Position numbers and translations under genes: made by a program | Source: Lachnospiraceae bacterium | Lineage (GTDB): Bacteria > Bacillota > Clostridia > Lachnospirales > Lachnospiraceae | DNA: 6,653 bases | Assembly (NCBI GenBank): GCA_900772675.1 | Contig: CAAGRM010000011.1 | Location: forward strand, 1-6,653 | Direction of reading: 5' to 3' | Shown here: positions 1-6,087 of the stretch, piece by piece | How positions within the stretch are numbered: position 1 is the stretch's first letter | How the letters are laid out: each line of letters starts with the position of its first letter | The notes under the pieces: generated by a model | Database searches by the model: none | Told to the model about the DNA's origin: nothing | What the model saw: only the letters and a program-made list of their open reading frames with translations

Positions 1-116
1 CTTTTAATTGTGCAAAGCTTTCCTTATTTTCCTGCCCTTTTGCAGAGCAGGAACCAGGCTGTTGTTTGTCAAACGCATTGTAAAATCTACTGTTTTGTGA
101 TATGCTGAAAATCATG
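1..116 (-). CDS. Possible N-terminal fragment of a gene running off the left edge
   Basis: Reading the minus strand, an ATG at 116-114 opens a frame that stays open for at least 38 codons to the window edge. It begins MIFSISQNSRFYNAF and continues with a polar, Gln/Lys/Glu-rich stretch. No convincing Shine-Dalgarno precedes the ATG; an in-frame TTG four codons upstream with a GGAAAG ahead of it is an alternative start. If real, the gene is divergent from the hypothetical gene at 254. I do not recognise the family, and an open frame of this length can occur by chance, so this is a weak call. Confidence 0.25.
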
Positions 117-253
117 TTACTGATCAAACGATGCTTTCCAAAGACCTCTCAAGATCTTAATTTTATGCAAGAACGCTTTCACAAAGAATGTTTGCCGTTT
201 TTGCTGTCGCATGGATCCGGAGGAACCTATTTCTATATTTCAGGAGGATTCCT

Positions 254-517
254 ATGTTTCAACTGTGGGGCAAATTAGTAAAAAACAATCATATTCTTCA
301 GGATCTCACCGTCTGCATCGACGATGATGATACAAGAACGCACAAAGTCTTCCGGGCTCTCGAAGAACTCTGCGATGCCTGGAATCTCGCAAAGCCAATC
401 TGGCTCGATACCAATATTTCAGAATTTCAGCGCAGATCGAAAACCCGCTTCTCGCAGGATAATTTTATCGAATCGCTGGATTTTGATTATCTGGAGATCC
501 AGATCACAGAGGAATAG
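254..517 (+). CDS. Small hypothetical protein, 87 aa, Lachnospiraceae-type
   Basis: The protein is 87 residues, soluble and acidic, with no signal peptide or membrane segment. It starts MFQLWGKLVKNN. Notable are an acidic run CIDDDD at 21-26 followed by TRTHKVF, a KPIWLD stretch at 48-52, an Arg/Lys-rich segment at 60-65 and an acidic C-terminus. The ATG at 254 is chosen over an upstream ATG at 188 because AGGAGG lies at 242-247, seven bases before it, whereas the upstream extension has no comparable site. I have the impression of a protein type common in Lachnospiraceae with no known function, but cannot name a domain. It is monocistronic here: the next feature on this strand is a terminator at 559-578, and the following gene is on the other strand. 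Confidence 0.8.
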   Translation: MFQLWGKLVKNNHILQDLTVCIDDDDTRTHKVFRALEELCDAWNLAKPIWLDTNISEFQRRSKTRFSQDNFIESLDFDYLEIQITEE

Positions 518-558
518 TCTTTTTGTAACGGTTCCCTGGCTATCCCGCCTGCTGTTCT

Positions 559-578
559 GCCGGATCTCCGGCTTTTTT
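559..578 (+). terminator. Intrinsic terminator after the 87-aa gene
   Basis: A five-base-pair all-GC stem (GCCGG 559-563 with CCGGC 568-572) closes a four-base loop and is followed directly by six T (573-578). It lies 42 bases after the stop codon of the 87-aa gene and is oriented to stop plus-strand transcription before the convergent dehydrogenase gene. Confidence 0.75.
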
Positions 579-583
579 GATCC

Positions 584-613
584 AGAACATCGTTATTTCG
601 AAAATGATGTTCT
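584..613. repeat. Inverted repeat between convergent genes
   Basis: AGAACATC at 584-591 is the exact reverse complement of GATGTTCT at 606-613, with 14 AT-rich bases between that can partly extend the stem (G·U then two A-T pairs). No T-run follows on either strand next to the stem, so it does not look like a standard intrinsic terminator. It sits just past the plus-strand terminator and about 50 bases beyond the stop of the minus-strand dehydrogenase gene, so it could be a 3'-end stabiliser of that transcript. Confidence 0.45.
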
Positions 614-664
614 AGAGCGTGTCTATCTAGTTTTATGTACGGCAATTTTTCCCTTTTCCGACTT

Positions 665-1621
665 TTATACCACCCGGTTTTCCATACCTCCCTCAAGGTA
701 GGAAGCAATATTTTTCTGCACCAGTCCGATCAGACGCGTACGGGCCTCCTTCGATGCCCAGGCGATATGCGGCGTGAGATACAGACGGTCGTCGCCCGCC
801 ATCTTTAAAAGCGGGCTGTCGCTGCGGATCGGCTCGCAGGAAAGTACATCCAGCGCCGCTCCGGCAATCAGGCCCTCCCGGAGGGCACAGCAGAGCTCAC
901 CTTCATTCACAATCGAGCCGCGGCCGACATTGATCAAGATCGCATTCCGTTTCATATTGGCAAATTTTTCAATATCCATCAGATTTTCTGTCGCCTCATT
1001 CAGTGGCGCATGGATGGAAACCACATCGGAATCCTTCAGCAGATGATAAAGATCGACCCGTTCGTAATCCGGGTCATCATGTGCACCGGAGGTGGAGTAA
1101 TAGATGACGCGGCAGCCAAAGGCCTGTGCGATTGAGGCCACCCTTCTCCCAATGGCACCAAGGCCAATGATGCCCCATGTCTTGCCCGCAAGCTCGTGGA
1201 ATGGTTTATCCATACAGGTAAAGAGACTGCTGGCTGCGTAATCGCCCTTTTTTACGAAATCATCGTAATAGCGGAGCTTCTCCTCCAGATAGAAATACAT
1301 GGCAAAGGTGTGCTGTGCTACACTCTCTGTGGAATAGCCGGCGACATTTGTCACAGCGATGTCGTGCCGCTTCATGTAATCAAGATCAATATTGTTAATC
1401 CCGGTTGCAGTGACACAGATCAGCTTCAGATTTTCCGCGCCGGTCAGTGTACGACTGCACATACGAACCTTGTTGCAGAGGACAATATCCGCCTCCTGTA
1501 CACGCTCCGGGCATTCTTCCTCTGTTGTTTTTTCATATACCGTCACTTCTCCAAAACGGGAAAATCCGGAAAGATCCATATCCTTTCCCAGTGACTCCGC
1601 CTCAAGAATTACAATTTTCAT
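665..1621 (-). CDS. D-2-hydroxyacid dehydrogenase, NAD(P)-dependent (hydroxypyruvate reductase-like)
   Basis: A 318-residue cytoplasmic oxidoreductase of the usual length for its family, interconverting 2-keto acids and D-2-hydroxy acids with NAD(P)H. The flanking substrate-binding domain is formed by about 1-100 plus the C-terminus, and the Rossmann domain covers about 101-288. The dinucleotide motif GLGAIG is at 153-158. The three catalytic residues expected for the family are visible: Arg234 in NVGRG, Glu263 in SCEP and His285 in TPHIAW. The end of the second Rossmann strand reads IYYSTSG (173-179) and lacks the Asp that normally selects NAD, so NADP use is possible. The start is supported by GAGGAGG at 1629-1635 before ATG 1621. 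Hydroxypyruvate/glyoxylate is the likeliest substrate class, but sequence alone does not fix it. The membrane-protein gene lies 190 bases upstream on the same strand with no terminator seen between, so co-transcription is possible. Confidence 0.93.
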   Translation of the reverse strand: MKIVILEAESLGKDMDLSGFSRFGEVTVYEKTTEEECPERVQEADIVLCNKVRMCSRTLTGAENLKLICVTATGINNIDLDYMKRHDIAVTNVAGYSTESVAQHTFAMYFYLEEKLRYYDDFVKKGDYAASSLFTCMDKPFHELAGKTWGIIGLGAIGRRVASIAQAFGCRVIYYSTSGAHDDPDYERVDLYHLLKDSDVVSIHAPLNEATENLMDIEKFANMKRNAILINVGRGSIVNEGELCCALREGLIAGAALDVLSCEPIRSDSPLLKMAGDDRLYLTPHIAWASKEARTRLIGLVQKNIASYLEGGMENRVV

Positions 1622-1811
1622 CGTGGTTCCTCCTCTTGCAGATTCTGTTCTGCTTTATCCAGGAAAGCAGCGCCGCCTGTCTGTTTTGAGAGACGGCACT
1701 GCCTGAAATTTTTATCTTGCCAGTCCTCGGACTTCTCTGCTTTTTCCTCATCGTTTCGGAATCCACAGATTTGCTGCCCAAATCAGCTGCCTGTTCCTGC
1801 CCTTTTCGGTA
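1622..1811. other. Intergenic stretch, 190 bases, no gene seen
   Basis: This spacer separates two minus-strand genes. I find the ribosome binding site of the dehydrogenase gene at 1629-1635, but no hairpin with a U-tract after the membrane-protein stop and no promoter with both boxes. An open frame on plus across this region (from 1717) is only a shadow of the membrane gene. Confidence 0.5.
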
Positions 1812-2618
1812 TTACACGTATTCGCTGATGATCTCCCGCATCAGTTTTTCCTCTTCCGGTGTCAGCATTCCGGCAAACCTGCTCTCGGCTGCCGCCGTCT
1901 GGCGAATACCCTCCCTGACTTTTGAAATCCGCGCTTCCTTTTCCGGGTCTGTAAACAATTCGTTTCGATCCCTTGCAGGCTCACTTCCTTCTCCTGCCTG
2001 CAATTTTGTTTCCGCAGAAGCTCCTCTTGCCTCTTTCCCAGTGTCTGCCCTTGCCTCTGCCCACGCAGACACCGCATTTGCACTCTGCCGTTCCGTCTGC
2101 TGCTCCCGCACAGCGCTTTGCTTCACTGCGAACTCGTTTTCCAGATAGTCCGTCCATCCATTCAGCAGAATGTCCTCTTTTCCGCCAAAATCCAGACAGA
2201 GCCGGAAGAAAACAAGACCTCCGGCAAGTACAATGCCCGTTCCGAGATACCGCATCAACTCATTTTCTCCATAACGGTAGCGGTAGACCGCCCATACAGA
2301 AACTACGGTAAGTGCCAGAATGGTGAAAATCATATTCTGGCTCCCGCGCAGAAGGGTCGGAATCGAAATTCCCGCAGACCGCCCCTGTGCTATCTGGCTG
2401 CGCATAAACGCCCCGGCATTCACGAAGGGATGCGCTTTTTTCTGACATGTTTCCAGCACCAGCCTGGTCCATTTCACCTTTGGTTCCTTCAGCCTTCCGA
2501 GATCGCGGATTGCCCGGACGTAGAAACGGTTATTCCAGAACAGGCACCACACACCGGCGATTCCTGCTGCTATCATTGCGTATAAGAACACATTTTGTTT
2601 CACACAAAACTTCAGCAT
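1812..2618 (-). CDS. Three-helix membrane protein with charged cytoplasmic tail, unknown function
   Basis: A 268-residue protein I do not recognise. Hydrophobic segments lie at about 10-28, 97-112 and 126-142. Between the first two is a basic, helical-looking region (31-94, with RAIRDLGRLKEPKVKW at 35-50). After the third comes a long polar tail (145-268), rich in Glu, Gln, Arg and Ala, which is probably helical or coiled-coil and partly disordered. The tail ends TPEEEKLMREIISEYV, which looks like a folded helical end piece. There is no export signal with a cleavage site. ATG 2618 is chosen because TAGGGGGAA (2624-2632) precedes it at good spacing; the frame extends upstream only to a GTG inside the promoter, which cannot be translated from the predicted transcript. 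Its own promoter at 2774-2802 makes it the first gene of its transcript, possibly with the dehydrogenase downstream. Confidence 0.82.
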   Translation of the reverse strand: MLKFCVKQNVFLYAMIAAGIAGVWCLFWNNRFYVRAIRDLGRLKEPKVKWTRLVLETCQKKAHPFVNAGAFMRSQIAQGRSAGISIPTLLRGSQNMIFTILALTVVSVWAVYRYRYGENELMRYLGTGIVLAGGLVFFRLCLDFGGKEDILLNGWTDYLENEFAVKQSAVREQQTERQSANAVSAWAEARADTGKEARGASAETKLQAGEGSEPARDRNELFTDPEKEARISKVREGIRQTAAAESRFAGMLTPEEEKLMREIISEYV

Positions 2619-2737
2619 TCTTATTCCCCCTAATGAGTCTGATTTGACTTGTCCATATGCCGGTGCTCCCGTTCCGTTGCGGTGCATCGACGAATGCCGC
2701 GGCAGAATTTGCGCGCACAGGATTCTTGCGGCGGCAT

Positions 2738-2766
2738 ATCGGATTTGGGACGTCTCCCTCCCCGAT
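2738..2766 (-). promoter_or_regulatory. Hairpin at the predicted 5' end of the membrane-protein mRNA
   Basis: On minus, ATCGG (2766-2762) pairs with CCGAT (2742-2738), and inside it GGGA (2758-2755) pairs with TCCC (2750-2747) around a four-base loop, with a 3x4 internal loop between the two helices. The start site predicted from the promoter is about 2767, so this hairpin would form the very 5' end of the message. Such 5' hairpins can protect mRNA from 5'-dependent decay; that role is inferred. Confidence 0.45.
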
Positions 2767-2773
2767 GTGCCAC

Positions 2774-2802
2774 AGTATAACACCGCCGGAAAATTTTGGA
2801 AA
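2774..2802 (-). promoter_or_regulatory. Promoter of the membrane-protein gene
   Basis: On minus, TTTCCA (2802-2797) and TATACT (2779-2774) are separated by exactly 17 bases, and TG sits one base ahead of the -10 box. The boxes match the vegetative consensus at 4/6 and 5/6. Predicted start is near 2767, giving a leader of about 150 bases. Confidence 0.65.
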
Positions 2803-2998
2803 CAAAAACCGTTCGTCCGATTTCCCGTAATTTTGCGTTTTTCCGTGCCGCTTTTTATTTTTGACTTCTTTCAGGGACTGTTTTCCTGCCGTTTCGTGTG
2901 TTTTCTCACTTTTTCAGCTGCCTGTTTGTCGATTTTTTCTTTGTCATTGTCAAACGGATATTCGCAATCCGCTTCGCTGCTTTCTTGCTTCGGTTAAA

Positions 2999-3697
2999 TT
3001 ACAGACGTTTTACCATTTCCTGCAGCAGGTTGACACAGTGGCGGGCTGCTTCGCTCTCAAAGGTCGGATAATCCATGGTTGCGCTGTCATCTGCCTTGTC
3101 AGAGATGGCGCGGAGTACAACGTATGGAATCTTGTTCAGATAAGCGCCCTGCGCAATGGCAGCGCCTTCCATCTCTGCGCAGGAGCCGTTAAACTCCTCA
3201 ATCAGATGATTTTTCACTTCTTTGCTGGAAATGAACTGGTCCCCGCTGACCACACGGCCGCGGAATACCCGGATCTCCGGATTGACTTCTCTGCAGACCT
3301 CCTCTGCCACCTCTGCCAGGTGCTCATCCGCCGGAAAGCTTAACACGCCCATCTGCGGAATCTCTCCGAGCGGGTATCCGAAAACACGGACATCCATATC
3401 ATGCTGAACTGCATCGGTCGAGATCACAATATCGCCGATGTTAATTTCATTTCGCAGGGAACCTGCGATACCCGTGTTGATAACACAATCCACACCGTAA
3501 TCATCCACAAGAATCTGCGTACAGATACCGGCGTTTACCTTTCCGATTCCGCTGCGTACCACAACTACTTCTTTCCCGTTCAGGTAACCGTGGTTAAACT
3601 CCATGGATGCCTTGGTGCGGATCGTAACGTCTGTCATCATTTCCTTTAAGCTTGCAACTTCGATTTCCATTGCACCGATAATTCCGATTAACTTCAT
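2999..3697 (-). CDS. mtnN: 5'-methylthioadenosine/S-adenosylhomocysteine nucleosidase
   Basis: A 232-residue cytoplasmic nucleosidase (also called Pfs or MTAN) that removes adenine from methylthioadenosine, S-adenosylhomocysteine and 5'-deoxyadenosine, relieving inhibition of methyltransferases and radical-SAM enzymes. It is of normal family length. The N-terminus GIIGAMEIEV places the catalytic Glu at 13, GIGKVNA is at 50-56 and NTGIAG at 74-79. SGDQFI is at 151-156. AEMEGAAIA at 174-182 supplies the ribose-binding Met176-Glu177, and RAISDKAD at 196-203 supplies the catalytic Asp200. All key residues are present. ATG 3697 is preferred over a TTG 21 bases upstream, because the TTG codon overlaps the GGAGG that serves as ribosome binding site (about 11 bases before the ATG). 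It is divergent from the TSCPD gene and not followed by luxS in this window. Confidence 0.96.
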   Translation of the reverse strand: MKLIGIIGAMEIEVASLKEMMTDVTIRTKASMEFNHGYLNGKEVVVVRSGIGKVNAGICTQILVDDYGVDCVINTGIAGSLRNEINIGDIVISTDAVQHDMDVRVFGYPLGEIPQMGVLSFPADEHLAEVAEEVCREVNPEIRVFRGRVVSGDQFISSKEVKNHLIEEFNGSCAEMEGAAIAQGAYLNKIPYVVLRAISDKADDSATMDYPTFESEAARHCVNLLQEMVKRL

Positions 3698-3805
3698 CTT
3701 TATGATATCCTCCAACAACTTTACTTTTCCTTCTGGTACAGCGGCATACGTCCGTTCGCAACAGTCCTTCGACGCAGACTTGCCGGCCCTTTATTCTTCC
3801 TGTAC

Positions 3806-3814
3806 AGAATACCA
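3806..3814 (-). promoter_or_regulatory. Candidate -10 element for mtnN
   Basis: On minus, TGG followed by TATTCT resembles an extended -10 box about 100 bases upstream of the mtnN start. No good -35 box lies 16-18 bases further upstream, so the call is weak. It overlaps one arm of the inverted repeat at 3809-3835. Confidence 0.3.
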
Positions 3815-3835
3815 CAAAATCCGGAGCTGTGGTAT
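3809..3835. promoter_or_regulatory. 8-bp inverted repeat in the divergent mtnN/TSCPD gap
   Basis: ATACCACA (3809-3816) is perfectly mirrored by TGTGGTAT (3828-3835) across 11 bases. Six T follow on plus at 3837-3842. It could be an operator overlapping the candidate mtnN -10 box, or a plus-strand intrinsic terminator insulating the TSCPD promoter from upstream transcription. Nothing on plus upstream obviously needs a terminator. Confidence 0.45.
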
Positions 3836-3844
3836 CTTTTTTCT

Positions 3845-3872
3845 TTGCTGTTTTGGGATTCTATGATATAAT
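3845..3872 (+). promoter_or_regulatory. Extended -10 promoter of the TSCPD gene
   Basis: A perfect TATAAT at 3867-3872 is preceded by TG one base ahead (3864-3865). The -35 region is poor: TTGCTG at 3845-3850 with 16-base spacing matches only the first three positions. Extended -10 promoters tolerate a weak -35. Predicted start is near 3879, giving a leader of about 70 bases. Confidence 0.72.
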
Positions 3873-3882
3873 AGCAGGAGCC

Positions 3883-3928
3883 GAAAAACTATCGTGTCTG
3901 AGCTTCACGATACGGTTCTGAATTTTTC
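3883..3928 (+). promoter_or_regulatory. Leader hairpin of the TSCPD mRNA
   Basis: TATCGTG (3890-3896) pairs perfectly with CACGATA (3906-3912) over a nine-base loop. Outside it, GAAAAA (3883-3888) can pair with TTTTTC (3923-3928), or AAC with GTT at 3915-3917. The structure fills nearly the whole leader and ends a few bases before the AAAGGAGG ribosome binding site at 3934-3941, which it leaves free. It is not an intrinsic terminator, since the T-run lies ten bases beyond the core stem. Confidence 0.5.
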
Positions 3929-3949
3929 TTCACAAAGGAGGACACATCA

Positions 3950-4192
3950 ATGGAATATACAACAAAAGGTACCTGTTCAAAAAAAATTCTGTTTGAGGTA
4001 GAAGACGGAAAAGTACACAACGTACAGTTCGTAGGCGGCTGTAACGGAAACACACAGGGTGTTGCAAGACTGGTAGAGGGCATGGACGTGAATGAAGCCA
4101 TCTCCCGCATGAAAGGCATCGACTGCAACGGACGCGGAACTTCATGTCCGGATCAGCTTGCAAAAGCACTGGAACAGGCTATTCAGAAATAA
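3950..4192 (+). CDS. TSCPD domain-containing protein, 80 aa
   Basis: An 80-residue stand-alone TSCPD protein of the TIGR03905 type, consisting of essentially one domain. It carries the name-giving TSCPD motif at 64-68 and four cysteines at 9 (GTCS), 31 (GGCNGN), 59 (DCNG) and 66 (TSCPD). This pattern suggests metal binding. Related domains occur at the C-terminus of some vitamin B12-dependent ribonucleotide reductases and as small free-standing proteins; the function of the stand-alone form is not established. The start is clear: AAAGGAGG at 3934-3941 lies eight bases before ATG. Promoter, leader hairpin and a downstream terminator (4221-4253) define a single-gene transcript. A four-Cys metal or redox role is inference from the residues. 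Confidence 0.93.
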   Translation: MEYTTKGTCSKKILFEVEDGKVHNVQFVGGCNGNTQGVARLVEGMDVNEAISRMKGIDCNGRGTSCPDQLAKALEQAIQK

Positions 4193-4220
4193 CTCTTTTT
4201 ACGCCTGCTCTTTTTATCAC

Positions 4221-4253
4221 AAATCCCCGGGAATGCTCACCCGGGGATTTTTT
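4221..4253. terminator. Bidirectional terminator between convergent genes
   Basis: AAATCCCCGGG (4221-4231) and CCCGGGGATTT (4240-4250) form a perfect 11-bp stem with an eight-base loop. On plus it ends in a six-T run (4248-4253), stopping the TSCPD transcript 28 bases after its stop codon. On minus it starts six bases past the stop of the ribonuclease gene and is followed by TTTGTGATAAAAAG, a weaker U-tract, so it probably serves both genes. Confidence 0.92.
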
Positions 4254-4258
4254 CTCTT

Positions 4259-5878
4259 CTATTCCCATTTATCGCAGAGACTGTTAATCTGATCTGCAAA
4301 TTTGGAAAGATCTTTGTTGGCGCCGCCCTTATTTCTTGTGATAACCGTAAGCAACCGCTGTCCGGCCGCAACAAGACGGTCGAAGACCGGATTTCCGCTG
4401 CTTCTCGTACGCGATGCGCCCACGCCCGCCACATTTTCTTTCTGAATCGGAATGCCGACCGTTTTCTCAATGAATTCATTTTCTTTCAGATCAAATACGG
4501 TACCGGAGAACGGTGCCATCGCCGGATATCGGAATTCATTCCACAGCTTTTCCGCAAAAATCTCTGTTACCTTATCTTCACCGTGTGTTACGAAAACGCG
4601 ATCCGGTTTTGCCTGAAGGCTTCCCGCCCATTTGAGCAGTCCCTCCTGATCCGCATGACCGCTCATGCCCGGGAACTGGATAATATGTGCGTTTACGTGA
4701 ACCTCCTCCTGGAACAGCTTCACTTCCTTTGCACCGCCAAGCAGTGCTCTTCCCAGCGTACCGACCGCCTGATAGCCTACAAAGAGAACGGTACTCTCCG
4801 ACCGCCAGAGGTTGTGTTTCAGATGATGCTTGATTCGTCCCGCATCGCACATACCGCTCGCGGAGAGGATGACCTTCGGAGTTTCGTTGAAGTTGATCGC
4901 TTTTGATTCATCGGATGTAATAGAAAGCTTTAACCCCGGAAACAAAATCGGGTTAATGCCCTGTGCAAGAAGTTTTGCTGCCTCCGAATCGTAGCACTCT
5001 TTCTGATGATCACGGAAAATATTGGTAGCCTCTACGGCAAGCGGACTGTCCACATAAACCGGAAACTCTCCATGTCCCTGCACCAGATGCCGTGCTTTAA
5101 TCTCACGAATAAAATACAGCATCTCCTGTGTCCTGCCAACAGCAAACGACGGAATAACAAGATTACCGCCACGGTCGAGTGTTTCCTGAATGATTTTCGC
5201 CAGCTCCGGTACGTAATCCGGCTTCGGGCCGTGGCTCCGGTCACCATAGGTAGATTCCATGATCACGTAATCGGCACTCTTCGCATACTCCGGATCATTG
5301 ATCAACGGCTGGCTGATATTTCCGATATCTCCCGAAAAGAGCAGCTTTTTCGTCACCCCCTCCTCCGTCACCCACAGCTCAATGGATGCGGAGCCAAGCA
5401 AATGACCTGCATCTAAAAAGCGGATCTGAATGCCATCCGAGAGTGTCACACGCTGATGATACGGGATGCCCTCCATCAGACGGATCACACCAAGGGCATC
5501 CTCCATCGTGTATGGTGTCACATACTCTTCTTTTCCTGCGCGACGGTTCTTCCGGTTCCGCCACTCGGCCTCAGCAAGCTGAATGTGCGCACTGTCGCGC
5601 AGCATAATGTCCGAAAGTGCTGCTGTCGCCGGGGTCATATAGACCGGCCCACGGAATCCATGTGCGTACAAAAGCGGCAAATTTCCTGTGTGATCGATAT
5701 GCGCATGCGTAATCAATACAAAATCAAGCTGGGACGCCGGAACCGGAATCGGCTTGTTTTCGTAAACATTCGGTCCCTGCTCCATACCATAGTCCACTAA
5801 AAACTTCTTCCCGGCAGCCTCCAGATAATAACAACTGCCCGTCACTTCATGTGTTGCTCCAAGAAACGTAAGACGCAT
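4259..5878 (-). CDS. Metallo-beta-lactamase/beta-CASP family ribonuclease (YSH1-like RNA exonuclease)
   Basis: A 539-residue cytoplasmic zinc-dependent RNA hydrolase of the CPSF73-like group (COG1236). The metallo-beta-lactamase core begins at MRLTFLGATHEVTGS. HAHIDH at 58-63 gives the metal ligands His58, His60, Asp62 and His63; His159 lies in DAGHL and Asp184 in SGD. The beta-CASP region starts with motif A Glu208 in MESTYGDR and includes SFAVGRTQE (244-252) and SASGM (339-343). Motif B is His408 in SGHAD and motif C is His432 in THGE. About 80 residues beyond form a variable tail. No KH domain is present. ATG 5878 is chosen because AGGAGG (5885-5890) sits five bases upstream; a 40-residue polar extension lacks family similarity and begins at the promoter. 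Substrates in Clostridia are poorly known; a role in mRNA or rRNA trimming is inferred from the family. Confidence 0.93.
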   Translation of the reverse strand: MRLTFLGATHEVTGSCYYLEAAGKKFLVDYGMEQGPNVYENKPIPVPASQLDFVLITHAHIDHTGNLPLLYAHGFRGPVYMTPATAALSDIMLRDSAHIQLAEAEWRNRKNRRAGKEEYVTPYTMEDALGVIRLMEGIPYHQRVTLSDGIQIRFLDAGHLLGSASIELWVTEEGVTKKLLFSGDIGNISQPLINDPEYAKSADYVIMESTYGDRSHGPKPDYVPELAKIIQETLDRGGNLVIPSFAVGRTQEMLYFIREIKARHLVQGHGEFPVYVDSPLAVEATNIFRDHQKECYDSEAAKLLAQGINPILFPGLKLSITSDESKAINFNETPKVILSASGMCDAGRIKHHLKHNLWRSESTVLFVGYQAVGTLGRALLGGAKEVKLFQEEVHVNAHIIQFPGMSGHADQEGLLKWAGSLQAKPDRVFVTHGEDKVTEIFAEKLWNEFRYPAMAPFSGTVFDLKENEFIEKTVGIPIQKENVAGVGASRTRSSGNPVFDRLVAAGQRLLTVITRNKGGANKDLSKFADQINSLCDKWE

Positions 5879-5986
5879 AAACTGCCTCCTGTTCTCCCGC
5901 TTTTCAATCGGGGACATACTGTTACTGTTATCGGAATAATCTGAAATTTCTTTTTTGCTTTTATTTTTATTCTCTCTATTTTGATT

Positions 5987-6015
5987 ATTATAGCACAATT
6001 TTTCGCGGATTCCAA
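5987..6015 (-). promoter_or_regulatory. Promoter of the beta-CASP ribonuclease gene
   Basis: On minus, TTGGAA (6015-6010) and a perfect TATAAT (5992-5987) are separated by 17 bases, with TGC directly before the -10 box, so this is also an extended -10. The predicted start is near 5980 and the leader of about 100 bases is A-rich. It lies downstream of the terminator at 6051-6087, so the gene does not depend on upstream transcription. Confidence 0.8.
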
Positions 6016-6050
6016 TGAATTTTTAATGCAACGTGCATAACTGCGCAACG

Positions 6051-6087
6051 AAAAAGACACCGGTACTCCTGCAGTAATACCGATGCC
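6051..6087 (-). terminator. Intrinsic terminator at the end of the structured intergenic RNA
   Basis: On minus, GGCATCGGTATT (6087-6076) pairs at all 12 positions (three as G·U) with AGTACCGGTGTC (6067-6056) around an eight-base loop, followed by five U (6055-6051). The only known gene upstream on this strand is the partial one ending at 6330, more than 240 bases away. Confidence 0.75.

Larger units (their letters stand above)
2619..2998. other. Intergenic region between mtnN and the membrane-protein gene
   Basis: These 380 bases carry no gene I can support. On minus they hold, in transcription order: a weak hairpin (2955-2959 with 2967-2971) followed by only three U soon after mtnN, a strongly A-rich tract (about 2820-2950), a promoter at 2774-2802, a hairpin at the predicted transcript start (2738-2766), and the ribosome binding site near 2624-2632. 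Confidence 0.6.

Noticed and set aside
29..53. TTCCTGC/GCAGGAA hairpin as a terminator
   Set aside because: Seven-bp stem over 11 bases, but no T-run follows on either strand; it may lie within the candidate left-edge gene.
1717..2148. 143-aa open frame on plus
   Set aside because: Antisense shadow of the membrane-protein gene with no ribosome binding site and a Ser/Ala/Cys-rich composition typical of a mirrored frame.
2619..2783. 55-residue N-terminal extension of the membrane protein from GTG 2783
   Set aside because: The GTG lies upstream of the predicted start site and within the promoter; the internal ATG has a good ribosome binding site and directly precedes the first membrane helix.
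2955..2971. Terminator of mtnN
   Set aside because: Five-bp stem with only three U after it; too weak to annotate, so the mtnN transcript end remains undefined.
5879..5998. 40-residue N-terminal extension of the ribonuclease
   Set aside because: Its first codon lies in the -10 region of the predicted promoter, it is Asn/Lys-rich and low-complexity, and a strong AGGAGG precedes the internal ATG where family similarity begins.
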